A DNA stretch of 64,000 nucleotides from Collimonas sp. OK607 (GTDB lineage Bacteria > Pseudomonadota > Gammaproteobacteria > Burkholderiales > Burkholderiaceae_D), in contig NZ_FOKF01000017.1 of the NCBI RefSeq assembly GCF_900111995.1, positions 46,965 through 110,964 on the forward strand, given 5' to 3'. The notes beneath the pieces are model-generated. The model was not told the DNA's origin and ran no database searches. It saw nothing but the letters and a program-made list of their open reading frames with translations. Shown piece after piece: positions 15,466 through 23,727 of this stretch (positions within the stretch are counted from its first letter, which is position 1; each line of letters begins with the position of its first letter). A program made the translations under genes and the position numbers.

Positions 15466-16571
15466 GACAGGATGGGCAGTTGGAGTTGGGCGATGACGCC
15501 GTGCGGCAGTTTCGGTTTGACGGTCAGGCTGGCCTGCGAACCATATAGCGCCTGCAGGCGTTCGTGGATATTGCTGAGGCCGATGTGGCCGGTTGGCGTC
15601 TGCTGCTCGCCGTCAGCTAGACCGTTGCTGAGGCCGAGGCCAGTATCGCTGACATCTAGCAGTAGCAGCTGGCCCTGGCGGCTGGCGCTGACTTCGACCC
15701 GGCCGCCTTCGATCTTGGGTTCCAAACCGTGCTTGATGGCGTTCTCGACCAAGGGCTGGAGCAGCATCGGCGCAATCACGGTATCGCGCAGTGTGGCCGG
15801 TAATTGCAGGTCGAAGCTGAGCCGGCTGCCCATGCGCAGCGACATCAGTTCCAGATAGGCTTCCATCAGGCTGAACTCTTGTGCCAGCGTGGTTTTTTCG
15901 ATGCGTGACGAGGAGAGCGAGGCGCGCAGGAAATGAATCAGCTGGTCCAGCATCTGCTGCGCCCGTGCTGCATCTATCGTAATCAGGCTTTGCAATGTCG
16001 CCAGCGTATTGAACAGCATATGCGGTTCGATCTGCGCCTGCAGCATCTGCAACTGCGCCTGCAACGCTTGTTTCTCGACGGCGGCGGTGCGTGCTCTTTC
16101 GATCGCGGCCTGGTTGCGCAGTTCGGCCAGTGTGCTGAGGTTCCAGAAAAACAGCGTGGCGCCGACGCAGACCGAGACGGTCAGGATAATCAGGCCGATG
16201 CCGTTGACGTTCATGTACATGGACATGGCAAAATTATTTGTGGGCAGGCCGAGCAGTTGCATGGCCAGCCGGGCGCCGAGGAATTGGGCGATACCCGCCG
16301 CCGCCAGTATGAACGCGAGAAAATGCATTCTGCGCGGTGTGGCGTTGCGCCAGAACAAGGAGCGGCCGCATTCTATGAGCACCATCGCTATCGTGCCGAT
16401 GCATAGTGAAAACACCAAATTGGGCAAGAACTGGTCGCCGATCTTCATCACATACGTAACGATCACGGCGCAGATGATATCGATGCCGAGGTTGATATAC
16501 AGGCTGCGCAACAGGCGCCGAGACAGCGGCTCGGTGGTTTGCGGCAATTCGGTTTCTGGCGTTGGCTTCAT
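15462..16571 (-). CDS. LytS/YehU-type sensor histidine kinase
   Basis: 369 residues. Four membrane segments lie near 23-45, 50-70, 82-105 and 122-145, with very short loops, so there is no large sensor domain. A cytoplasmic linker helix leads to the His_kinase domain with QIEPHMLFNTLATLQ (His184 as phospho-acceptor) and a HATPase region with LVENAIKHGLEP and DVSDTGLGLSNG. It overlaps the 2TM gene upstream and the response regulator downstream by 4 bp each, so the three are translationally coupled. The signal is not evident from the sequence; the membrane bundle itself or the 2TM partner may sense it. Confidence 0.93.
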   Translation of the reverse strand: MKPTPETELPQTTEPLSRRLLRSLYINLGIDIICAVIVTYVMKIGDQFLPNLVFSLCIGTIAMVLIECGRSLFWRNATPRRMHFLAFILAAAGIAQFLGARLAMQLLGLPTNNFAMSMYMNVNGIGLIILTVSVCVGATLFFWNLSTLAELRNQAAIERARTAAVEKQALQAQLQMLQAQIEPHMLFNTLATLQSLITIDAARAQQMLDQLIHFLRASLSSSRIEKTTLAQEFSLMEAYLELMSLRMGSRLSFDLQLPATLRDTVIAPMLLQPLVENAIKHGLEPKIEGGRVEVSASRQGQLLLLDVSDTGLGLSNGLADGEQQTPTGHIGLSNIHERLQALYGSQASLTVKPKLPHGVIAQLQLPILS

Positions 16572-16864
16572 GCTGGAGGGGTATGGTTATGTTTTTCTAG
16601 TTCTCGTTCTATCATGCGCCGTTTCCACTGCGCGCCAGGGTTCCTGAGGAACACCGCCAAGGCGTGGAATAGTAACCCGATTCCCCAGCCCAGGATCGGT
16701 CCCGGCACCCACGGACGATCCGGATTATGCAAAAAATTCAGCAGCAACAAGCCACTGTTGACAATCAAATATATCGCCAGGTGCAGGTAAAAGCCGATTT
16801 TCCGTTCGACCAGGCGTTGCGCGTCCTGATAGTGTGGATTGGTGTTCGGGTTGGCGTCACTCAT
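16568..16864 (-). CDS. 2TM-domain membrane protein
   Basis: 98 residues with a 2TM domain: a short N-terminal tail (MSDANPNTNPHYQDAQRLVE), two hydrophobic helices (about 32-50 and 60-80; FYLHLAIYLIVNSGLLLLNF and ILGWGIGLLFHALAVFL), and a basic C-tail. 2TM domains are often fused to or encoded beside LytS-type histidine kinases. The ATG at 16864 is chosen because the earlier in-frame start at 16951 adds a Cys-rich stretch without family character. It is the first gene of the operon, overlaps the kinase by 4 bp, and is divergent from ugpQ. Confidence 0.8.
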   Translation of the reverse strand: MSDANPNTNPHYQDAQRLVERKIGFYLHLAIYLIVNSGLLLLNFLHNPDRPWVPGPILGWGIGLLFHALAVFLRNPGAQWKRRMIERELEKHNHTPPA

Positions 16865-17129
16865 CGCAATCCTCGGTGGTGTGGCAATGAAGCCATTTTG
16901 GGCTGGTCTGCAGCCGCAAAAAAGTGAAATGCGACGAAACCGTGATTGCATGGCGCGAATCGCTGTCGGCGGTCGCGGATTGCCAAATCAGTCAAATCCA
17001 TTAAGAATGAGGGTAAGCAAGATGACCTTTGACTGAACGTAACCGGCCGCAGCAATTGCTCGCAAATCGTTCCTGTCAATCACGCCGTCATTCTGATTTA
17101 CTTATTTATTCGATGGAAAGAGAAGATTC

Positions 17130-17915
17130 ATGTGGCCCTATCCCAAAATAGTCGCGCATCGCGGCGGCGGTACGCTGGCACCGGAAAATACGCTGGCGGC
17201 GCTGCGTTGCGGTCTTGAGCATGGATACCGTGCGGTCGAATTCGACGTCATGCTGGCGCGCGACGGTGTACCGATCCTGATGCATGACGCAGTATTTGGC
17301 CGCACAGTGCGCGGCATCGGCAAGGTGACGGACTTTACCTCGGATGAGCTGACCGCAATGGATGCCGGCAGCTGGCTCGGCCCACAGTTTGCCGGCGAGC
17401 CGATATGCACTTATCGGCAAGTGCTTGAATTTTGCCGGCAGCACGGTATCTGGATGAATGTTGAAATCAAGCCGGCCGAGGGGTTTGAGGTGGAGACGGG
17501 GCGTATTGTCGCCCAGGTAACAGAGGAGTTCTTTGCCGACGAGGTAGCTGCGCATGTGGCCAGCGGTCGCGGCACCTGGGCCGATCCTGCATTGCCTTTG
17601 TTTTCCTCGTTTTCATTTGAAGCCCTGCGCGCTGCGCAGGTCGCGGCGCCGGATATCCCGCGCGGCTTCCTGACCGACGTCATCGAGGATGACTGGCAAC
17701 AGCGTTTGCAGGAGCTGGATGCGGTTGCCTTGCACACTAACCATAAATATCTGTCGCCGATGGAGGCGCAGGCGGTCAAGCAGGCTGGTTATGGCTTATT
17801 TTGCTATACGGTGAATACGCCCACGCGCGCCAGGGAAATACTTGGTTGGGGCGTGGACGGATTCTGCACTGACCGGATTGATCTGATCGGCGCCGACTTT
17901 TCCCCGCTTGGTTGA
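17130..17915 (+). CDS. ugpQ: Glycerophosphodiester phosphodiesterase
   Basis: 261 residues of the GDPD TIM barrel. The N-terminal motif is KIVAHRGGG with His10 and Arg11, then APENTLAAL, then YRAVEFDV with the Glu and Asp metal ligands, and ILMHDAVFGRT with the general-acid His near 53; MNVEIKP supplies a further Glu. There is no signal peptide, which agrees with the cytosolic UgpQ type that splits deacylated phospholipids into glycerol-3-phosphate and an alcohol. AGAGAAGATTC precedes the start. No ugpBAEC transporter is nearby. Confidence 0.93.
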   Translation: MWPYPKIVAHRGGGTLAPENTLAALRCGLEHGYRAVEFDVMLARDGVPILMHDAVFGRTVRGIGKVTDFTSDELTAMDAGSWLGPQFAGEPICTYRQVLEFCRQHGIWMNVEIKPAEGFEVETGRIVAQVTEEFFADEVAAHVASGRGTWADPALPLFSSFSFEALRAAQVAAPDIPRGFLTDVIEDDWQQRLQELDAVALHTNHKYLSPMEAQAVKQAGYGLFCYTVNTPTRAREILGWGVDGFCTDRIDLIGADFSPLG

Positions 17916-18054
17916 ACGGAAAGCGGTTCGTGCGCCAGCTGTGTAAACAAAGTTCAAACTCCCCGTAACATCATGTCAACCAATTCAATAAGCTGGCGTT
18001 AATAGAGTGCAGAACCGAGTTTCAGGCCATATTCACCGCAATTTATGCATATGG

Positions 18055-18083
18055 TTGAACTTTATTTACTAGTAAAGTATCGA
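18055..18083 (+). promoter_or_regulatory. Promoter with palindromic spacer upstream of the small exported protein
   Basis: TTGAAC (18055-18060) and TATCGA (18078-18083) are 17 bp apart. The spacer holds a perfect 12-bp palindrome, TTTACTAGTAAA (18065-18076), a possible regulator site. The ATG of the small gene is ~39 bp downstream and is preceded by GAAAGGAAG. Confidence 0.5.
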
Positions 18084-18121
18084 ATTTACTTGTTTTTTCA
18101 ATAATTGAAAGGAAGTTAAAA

Positions 18122-18340
18122 ATGAAGATCAACAAATTGCTGGCTGCCGTAGTTATCGCTGCTTTCGCTCTGCCAGTCATGGCACAAAGTGCTCCTGCCG
18201 CAGCGCCGGCTCCTGCTGCACCGATGGCAGCTCCTGCCGACGCACCGGCTGCCGCTGCACCAGCTAAAAAAATGCATAAAAAGCATCATCGCGCTAAAAA
18301 ACACGCGATCAAAGCCGTACCGGTCAACAAGGGCGCCTGA
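18122..18340 (+). CDS. Small exported Ala/Pro-rich protein with Lys/His tail (Asr-like)
   Basis: 72 residues. A signal peptide (MKINKLLAAVVIAAFALPVM, then AQS) would release a ~50-residue mature protein. The middle is almost only Ala and Pro (PAAAPAPAAPMAAPADAPA), and the end is basic and His-rich (KKMHKKHHRAKKHAIKA). The composition and layout recall the acid-shock protein Asr of enterics, a periplasmic basic protein, but there is no direct evidence of orthology. GAAAGGAAGTTAAAA gives a strong ribosome site. It has its own promoter and a terminator, so it is likely a highly expressed single gene. Confidence 0.7.
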   Translation: MKINKLLAAVVIAAFALPVMAQSAPAAAPAPAAPMAAPADAPAAAAPAKKMHKKHHRAKKHAIKAVPVNKGA

Positions 18341-18422
18341 TAGCCCGATGCAAGGCTGATAGGAAGCTGAATTCAGACTGCGGTTCGTCAGAATACACGC
18401 CTCGTATCGTTAAAGCCCGTTG

Positions 18423-18457
18423 AAAGCCCGTTGGGAGCGATCCCGATGGGCTTTTTT
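18423..18457 (+). terminator. Terminator between the small exported protein and alaS
   Basis: A 14-bp stem with two G-U pairs (18423-18436 and 18441-18454; AAAGCCCGTTGGGA) and loop GCGA runs into six T residues. Confidence 0.85.
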
Positions 18458-18475
18458 CATCGTGCCGCGGCTGAA

Positions 18476-18503
18476 TTGCGAGGCCGCCGGTATCACGTAT
18501 AAT
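18476..18503 (+). promoter_or_regulatory. alaS promoter
   Basis: TTGCGA (18476-18481) and a perfect TATAAT (18498-18503), 16 bp apart, leave a ~110-bp leader before the alaS ATG. No T-box or other riboswitch structure was recognised in the leader. Confidence 0.6.
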
Positions 18504-18621
18504 CAAAGGTTTGCAAAAGGACATACACGTAACTGTAGCGCGATCGATCTCGGATCGGCCTGCGGCGTTAAGCGTGCTCCGTTGCTTTTTTCCTTGTACC
18601 GTTTCATTTTTGCCCAAGAAC

Positions 18622-21246
18622 ATGAACTCAGCCGAAATCCGCGAAAAGTTTCTCAAATTCTTTGAATCCAAAGGCCATACCATCGTGCGCTCGTCGAGCC
18701 TGGTGCCAGGCAACGATCCGACACTGCTGTTTACCAACTCCGGTATGGTGCAGTTCAAGGATGTGTTCCTGGGTACCGAAAAGCGCAACTATGTGCGCGC
18801 CACGTCGGTACAGCGCTGCCTGCGCGCCGGCGGCAAGCATAACGATCTGGAAAACGTCGGCTACACCGCGCGTCACCACACTTTTTTCGAAATGCTGGGC
18901 AACTGGTCGTTCGGCGACTATTTCAAGCACGATTCGCTGGTCTGGGCCTGGGAGCTGCTGACCAAGGTATACGGCCTGCCGGCTGACAAGCTGTGGGCGA
19001 CCGTGTATGAGACGGACGACGAAGCCTACGATATCTGGCACAAGGTGATCGGCCTGCCGAAGGAGCGCATCGTGCGCATCGGCGACAACAAGGGCGCACC
19101 GTATGCATCGGACAATTTCTGGCAAATGGCCGATACCGGCCCTTGCGGTCCTTGTTCCGAAATTTTCTACGACCACGGTCCTGACGTCTGGGGTGGTCCT
19201 CCGGGCAGCCCGGAGCAGGACGGCGACCGCTACATCGAAATCTGGAATAACGTGTTCATGCAATTCGACCGCCAGATCGATCCGAAGACCGGCGTCGCCA
19301 CTCTGACGCCGCTGCCGAAACAATGCGTCGATACCGGCATGGGCCTGGAGCGTCTGGCCGCGGTATTGCAGCATGTTCACAGCAATTATGAAATCGACTT
19401 GTTCCAGAAACTGATCAAGGCGGCTGCACGTGAAACCAATATCACCGACCTGGAAAATAATTCGCTGAAAGTGATCGCCGATCATATTCGCGCCTGTTCG
19501 TTCCTGGTAGTCGATGGCGTGATTCCTGGTAATGAGGGACGCGGTTACGTATTGCGCCGGATTATCCGCCGCGCGCTGCGCCACGGCCACAAGCTGGGCC
19601 AGACCAAGCCGTTTTTCTACAAGCTGGTCAAGGACCTGGTGCAGGAAATGGGCGCTGCTTATCCGGAATTGCCGGAAGCCGCAGAGCGTGTCGAACAAGT
19701 CCTCAAGCAGGAAGAAGAACGTTTCGGCGAAACGCTGGAAAACGGCATGAAGATCCTGGAAGCGGCGCTGGCCAAGACGCCGAAAAAACTGGACGGCGAA
19801 ACCGCATTTACGTTGTACGACACGTTCGGTTTCCCGCTTGATCTGACCGCGGATATCTGCCGCGAACGTGAAGTCGAGCTGGATGAAGCAGGCTTTGCCA
19901 CGGCGATGGAACGTCAGAAATCGACGGCACGCGCTGCCGGTAAATTCAAGATGGCGGCGGCAGTGGAATACAGCGGCGACAAGACCCGCTTCGTAGGTTA
20001 CGACGCCCTGGCGCATGACGCCAAAGTGCTGGCACTGTATGTGGATGGCAGCGCGGTACAAAAAATCGAAGCCGGCCAGGATGCCATCGTGGTGCTCGAC
20101 ACTACGCCGTTCTACGCCGAGTCGGGTGGCCAGGTTGGTGATTCGGGCGTACTGGAAGCGACGGGCGCCTTGTTTGAGGTAGCCGATACGCTGAAAATCC
20201 AGGCCGAAGTTTTCGGTCATCACGGCAATCTGCGCAGCGGCTCGCTGGCAGTCGGCGACCAGCTGAGCGCCAAGGTGGATACAGCAGTGCGCGGCCGCAC
20301 CATACGCAATCACTCGGCAACCCACCTGATGCATAAGGCGTTGCGCGAAGTATTGGGCGGCCATGTCTCCCAGAAGGGATCCCTGGTCGATGCCGACAAA
20401 ACCCGTTTCGACTTCAGTCATAACGCCCCGGTAAGCGCCGACGAAATTCGTCGCATCGAGGAAATCGTCAATCGCGAAATCCTGGCCAACGTGGCTACCG
20501 AAGCCAGGCTGATGTCGTTCGACGACGCGGTTGGCGCTGGCGCCATGGCATTGTTCGGTGAAAAATACGGCGACGAAGTACGCGTATTGTCGATTGGCAG
20601 CTCACGTGAATTGTGCGGTGGCACCCACGTCACCCGTACCGGCGATATCGGCTTGTTCAAGATCGTGGCGGAAGGCGGCGTTGCTGCCGGCATTCGCCGT
20701 ATCGAAGCGGTGACCGGCGAAGCAGGGCTGGCGCTGGTGCAGAACCTGAGCAATCGCGTCAACGAAGCCGCTGCGGCATTGAAAGCGCAACCGGAAGAAC
20801 TGACGCAACGTATCGCCCAGGTGCAGGAACACGTCAAGGCGTTGGAAAAGGAACTGGGCAGCCTGAAGTCGAAACTGGCTGCGAACCAGGGCGACGAACT
20901 GGTTAGCCAGGCCGTCGACGTCAACGGTATCAAGGTATTGGCGGCTACCCTGGAAGGCGCCGACAGCGCGACCTTGCGCGAAACCATGGATAAGCTGAAG
21001 GATAAGCTGAAGACTGCGGCTATCGTCCTGGCTGCCGTGAAGGATGGCAAAGTGAGCCTGATCGCCGGCGTCACTGCAGATGCTACGTCGAAGGTCAAGG
21101 CGGGCGAGCTGGTCAATTTCGTTGCTCAGCAAGTGGGTGGCAAAGGCGGCGGCCGTCCTGATATGGCGCAAGCCGGCGGCACCGATCCGAGCGGCCTGGC
21201 GGCAGCGTTGCAGGGTGTCGCTGCGTGGGTCGGCGAACGCGCATAA
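18622..21246 (+). CDS. alaS: Alanine--tRNA ligase
   Basis: 874 residues, the full bacterial length. The class II catalytic core includes [51 protein letters not shown] and GMGLERL near 242; the editing domain has [11 protein letters not shown] (HxxxH near 563-568) and [11 protein letters not shown] (CxxxH near 665-670); the C-Ala domain carries [15 protein letters not shown] near 833-848. The ATG at 18622 ([11 protein letters not shown]) matches the family start; the longer frame upstream is leader. It charges tRNA-Ala and clears mischarged Ser and Gly. Confidence 0.98.
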   Translation: MNSAEIREKFLKFFESKGHTIVRSSSLVPGNDPTLLFTNSGMVQFKDVFLGTEKRNYVRATSVQRCLRAGGKHNDLENVGYTARHHTFFEMLGNWSFGDYFKHDSLVWAWELLTKVYGLPADKLWATVYETDDEAYDIWHKVIGLPKERIVRIGDNKGAPYASDNFWQMADTGPCGPCSEIFYDHGPDVWGGPPGSPEQDGDRYIEIWNNVFMQFDRQIDPKTGVATLTPLPKQCVDTGMGLERLAAVLQHVHSNYEIDLFQKLIKAAARETNITDLENNSLKVIADHIRACSFLVVDGVIPGNEGRGYVLRRIIRRALRHGHKLGQTKPFFYKLVKDLVQEMGAAYPELPEAAERVEQVLKQEEERFGETLENGMKILEAALAKTPKKLDGETAFTLYDTFGFPLDLTADICREREVELDEAGFATAMERQKSTARAAGKFKMAAAVEYSGDKTRFVGYDALAHDAKVLALYVDGSAVQKIEAGQDAIVVLDTTPFYAESGGQVGDSGVLEATGALFEVADTLKIQAEVFGHHGNLRSGSLAVGDQLSAKVDTAVRGRTIRNHSATHLMHKALREVLGGHVSQKGSLVDADKTRFDFSHNAPVSADEIRRIEEIVNREILANVATEARLMSFDDAVGAGAMALFGEKYGDEVRVLSIGSSRELCGGTHVTRTGDIGLFKIVAEGGVAAGIRRIEAVTGEAGLALVQNLSNRVNEAAAALKAQPEELTQRIAQVQEHVKALEKELGSLKSKLAANQGDELVSQAVDVNGIKVLAATLEGADSATLRETMDKLKDKLKTAAIVLAAVKDGKVSLIAGVTADATSKVKAGELVNFVAQQVGGKGGGRPDMAQAGGTDPSGLAAALQGVAAWVGERA

Positions 21247-21290
21247 ATTGTCGGTGACTAAGCTGTCACCGAGATAGTGGCAAGCCGAAG

Positions 21291-21344
21291 CGGGAAGCAT
21301 CAAATCGCAGTAGTATCGCGGATTGGTTCTTCCCGTTTTTTTTT
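21291..21344 (+). terminator. Putative terminator after alaS
   Basis: CGGGAAG (21291-21297) can pair with CTTCCCG (21329-21335) just before nine T residues; the loop is long (~31 nt). A separate 8-bp hairpin TCGGTGAC/GTCACCGA (21251-21272) precedes it without a T-run. Confidence 0.55.
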
Positions 21345-21367
21345 GCCCTTAACTAAATAACTCTGAC

Positions 21368-21922
21368 ATGAGCGAATTTAAATTTTGCCCGGTGTGCGCC
21401 AAATCCCTGATTCAGCGTGTCGACGAAGGCGAAGCCGGAAAATTGCGCCTGGCCTGTCCCGAGGGCCACTGGACGCATTGGGATAATCCGTTGCCGGTAC
21501 TGGCGGCGGTAGTCGAGATCGACGGCAAGATCCTGCTGGCGCGCAATGCGGCATGGCAGGAGGGCATGTTTGCACTGATCACGGGATTCATGGAGCGCGA
21601 CGAGACCCCGGAGCAGGGCATTGCGCGTGAACTCAAGGAAGAAACCAATCTTGATGCCGAACAGGTCACGCTGATCGGCGTCTACGAATTCATGCGCAAG
21701 AACGAACTCATCATCGCCTATCACGTCAAGGCATCCGGCCAGATTCAACTGTCGCCGGAACTGCTGGAGTATCGCCTGCTGGAGCCGGCGGCATTGCGTC
21801 CCTGGCGCGCCGGCACCGGCCACGCTGTCGCCGACTGGATGAGGGCGCAAGGGCTGGCGGTCGAGTATGTAGAGCGGCCTCTGTTGCAGACAGCGCAGCC
21901 CGAATCAGCCGTGAAAACCTGA
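21368..21922 (+). CDS. NUDIX hydrolase with N-terminal zinc ribbon
   Basis: 184 residues. A zinc-ribbon-like start (Cys7, Cys10, Cys30, His34; FCPVC and CPEGHWTHWDNP) is followed by the NUDIX domain with the box GFMERDETPEQGIARELKEE near 75-97, where the usual Gly of the EExGU end is Asn (EETNL). The layout is like NudC-type NAD/NADH pyrophosphatases but shorter, without the SQPWPFPxS motif, so the substrate is open (a nucleoside diphosphate derivative). It starts ~120 bp after alaS, beyond a terminator-like stem, and ends before a dispersed repeat. Confidence 0.85.
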   Translation: MSEFKFCPVCAKSLIQRVDEGEAGKLRLACPEGHWTHWDNPLPVLAAVVEIDGKILLARNAAWQEGMFALITGFMERDETPEQGIARELKEETNLDAEQVTLIGVYEFMRKNELIIAYHVKASGQIQLSPELLEYRLLEPAALRPWRAGTGHAVADWMRAQGLAVEYVERPLLQTAQPESAVKT

Positions 21923-21995
21923 GAATGCATCTCGGCCAAGACGGAATAATTCGCTTTGCGACTTGTTTATAGGTAACATTAAAAATAAGAAAGAA

Positions 21996-22106
21996 GTAGG
22001 GTGGGCACGCCTTTGTGCCCACGCGTGACCGCGATAACCGGAGCACAGAAATAGGTATGTGCATGGAGTGACTTCACGCGTGGGCACAAAGGCGTGCCCA
22101 CCCTAC
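21996..22106. repeat. Dispersed palindromic repeat (GTAGGGTGGGCAC family), copy 1
   Basis: Two 33-bp arms (21996-22028 and 22074-22106) are perfectly inverted around a 45-bp centre. Each arm holds its own hairpin (GTGGGCAC ... GTGCCCAC). Two more relatives occur at 34924-34952 and 49891-49982, so this is a genome-dispersed REP/MITE-like unit. It sits between the NUDIX and rhomboid genes. Confidence 0.85.
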
Positions 22107-22137
22107 AATTACAACCCCTTCCTGCGCTTGACCGACC

Positions 22138-23727
22138 ATGCTGATTATCCCGGTAGACCGTAAGCCAGACTGGAAGCGCCCGCCGCTGGTGACTATCCTG
22201 CTGGTGCTGATCAATCTGTTGATTTATTTCGGCTTTGAATGGCATGAGCGCAGCCAGATGGAGCCGGCCGCGCATTATTACCTGGTCGAGTCGCGCCTAC
22301 CCGAATTCGAATTTCCGGCCTATGCGCGTTATCTGGAAAGCGATAAAAAGCCTGAGGCCGCTGAAGCCATGCGCAAGGCGCTGGAGCGTTGGCAGCAATT
22401 GCGCGCACGGGCCGATCTGGCCGCGGCACGCGACGGCAAGACCGCCTCATTGGAAGATTATCAGCAACTTATCCAGCGTTGGTATGTGCTGGACGCCGAT
22501 CTCCGTTTTGCGGCCTTGATGCAGCAAGCCAAACCGGCTGTGCTGGGCACACTCACCGACGACGATCTGGCCGAATGGAAAGAGCAGCGCGAGCATTACG
22601 TGCTGACCCGTACGCGGAGTTTTACCGAGCGCTATTCACTGATCCCGGCGCAGGCGTTCGAGCGCCCGATTACGCTGCTTACCCACATGTTCCTGCACGC
22701 CAGCGTCGACCACGTGCTGGGCAATATGGTGTTTCTGGCGATGGTCGGTTATGCGGTAGAAATCCTGTTGGGCAGCGGCTGGTATTTGCTGTTTTACCTG
22801 CTATCGGGTTTGTTGTCGGCAGCGTTTTATCTTTTGTTCGAAGGTGACAGCATGGTGCTGTCGCTGGGAGCATCGGGGGTCATTTCCGGGGTCATGGGGA
22901 TGTACACCGTGCTGTACGGTTTGCGCAAGATACGTTTCTTTTACTGGTTCCTGTTTTATTTCGATTTCTTCAAGGCGCCGGCATTGATCATGTTGCCGAT
23001 CTGGGTTGGCAAGGAAGCGTTCGACTTGCTGTTTGGCGCACCGTCGAATACCAATTACTACGCCCATATCGGCGGTTTGCTGGGCGGCGCCTTGCTGGCC
23101 CTGCTGTATCGCTTGCTGGCGCGGCGCAAGCTGGATCAGGCACACGCCAATTATGTTGCTCCTGCCGACGACGATCAGCAATTGCGTAACTTGCAGCAGA
23201 GTGCGTATTCGGCACTGAGCCGCCTGGATTTCACGCGTGCCCGGCGCGACTTCAGCAGCCTGGTGAGCAAAACCCTGGCGCAACAGAAAACGCCTAAGCC
23301 GGATTGGCTGCTGCAATTATTCAATCTGTCGAAAGAAACGCCGGCCGCGCCGATTTTCCACAAGACCGCAGAGATGTTGCTGCGCTTGCCAAAAGGCAGC
23401 CTGGCCGAAGATAAAATTCATCAGGTCTACCTGGATTATGTGGCAAGAGCCGAACCGCGACCGCAGCTGAGCAGCGACCAGTCGCTGGCGGCCGCCAAGA
23501 GATTTGCATTGAACGGCCAGCCGCAAACTGCAGCGGCCATTTTGCAGATATTGATGGTGACTGCGCGCCAGCATCAGCAATTGCCGCAACTGGTGCAGGT
23601 TGTCGCCCGGGGATTCATGGCGGCGGGCATACACGACAAGGCGCAGCATTATCAGAAATTGCTGTTGCAGCAGTTTCCTCTGAGCGAAGAAAGCCGCCTG
23701 GTAACCAGCCCCGGCAATCGATACTGA
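22138..23727 (+). CDS. Rhomboid family intramembrane serine protease with long extra regions
   Basis: 529 residues, much longer than the ~200-280 of a basic rhomboid. TM1 at ~15-36 is followed by a ~145-residue helical insert, then HMFLHASVDHVLGN near 182-195 (HxxxN oxyanion region), LGASGVISG near 242-250 (GxSG with the nucleophile Ser) and AHIGGLLGG near 309-317 (catalytic His). Residues ~340-529 are soluble helices, probably TPR-like. The protease should cut membrane proteins within the bilayer; its substrate is unknown. The stop abuts the stop of the convergent membrane protein gene. Confidence 0.88.
   Translation: MLIIPVDRKPDWKRPPLVTILLVLINLLIYFGFEWHERSQMEPAAHYYLVESRLPEFEFPAYARYLESDKKPEAAEAMRKALERWQQLRARADLAAARDGKTASLEDYQQLIQRWYVLDADLRFAALMQQAKPAVLGTLTDDDLAEWKEQREHYVLTRTRSFTERYSLIPAQAFERPITLLTHMFLHASVDHVLGNMVFLAMVGYAVEILLGSGWYLLFYLLSGLLSAAFYLLFEGDSMVLSLGASGVISGVMGMYTVLYGLRKIRFFYWFLFYFDFFKAPALIMLPIWVGKEAFDLLFGAPSNTNYYAHIGGLLGGALLALLYRLLARRKLDQAHANYVAPADDDQQLRNLQQSAYSALSRLDFTRARRDFSSLVSKTLAQQKTPKPDWLLQLFNLSKETPAAPIFHKTAEMLLRLPKGSLAEDKIHQVYLDYVARAEPRPQLSSDQSLAAAKRFALNGQPQTAAAILQILMVTARQHQQLPQLVQVVARGFMAAGIHDKAQHYQKLLLQQFPLSEESRLVTSPGNRY

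Noticed and set aside
18628..20421. 597-codon open frame antisense to alaS
   Set aside because: It lies wholly inside alaS on the other strand, has no recognisable motifs, and is explained by GC-rich third-codon bias of alaS.
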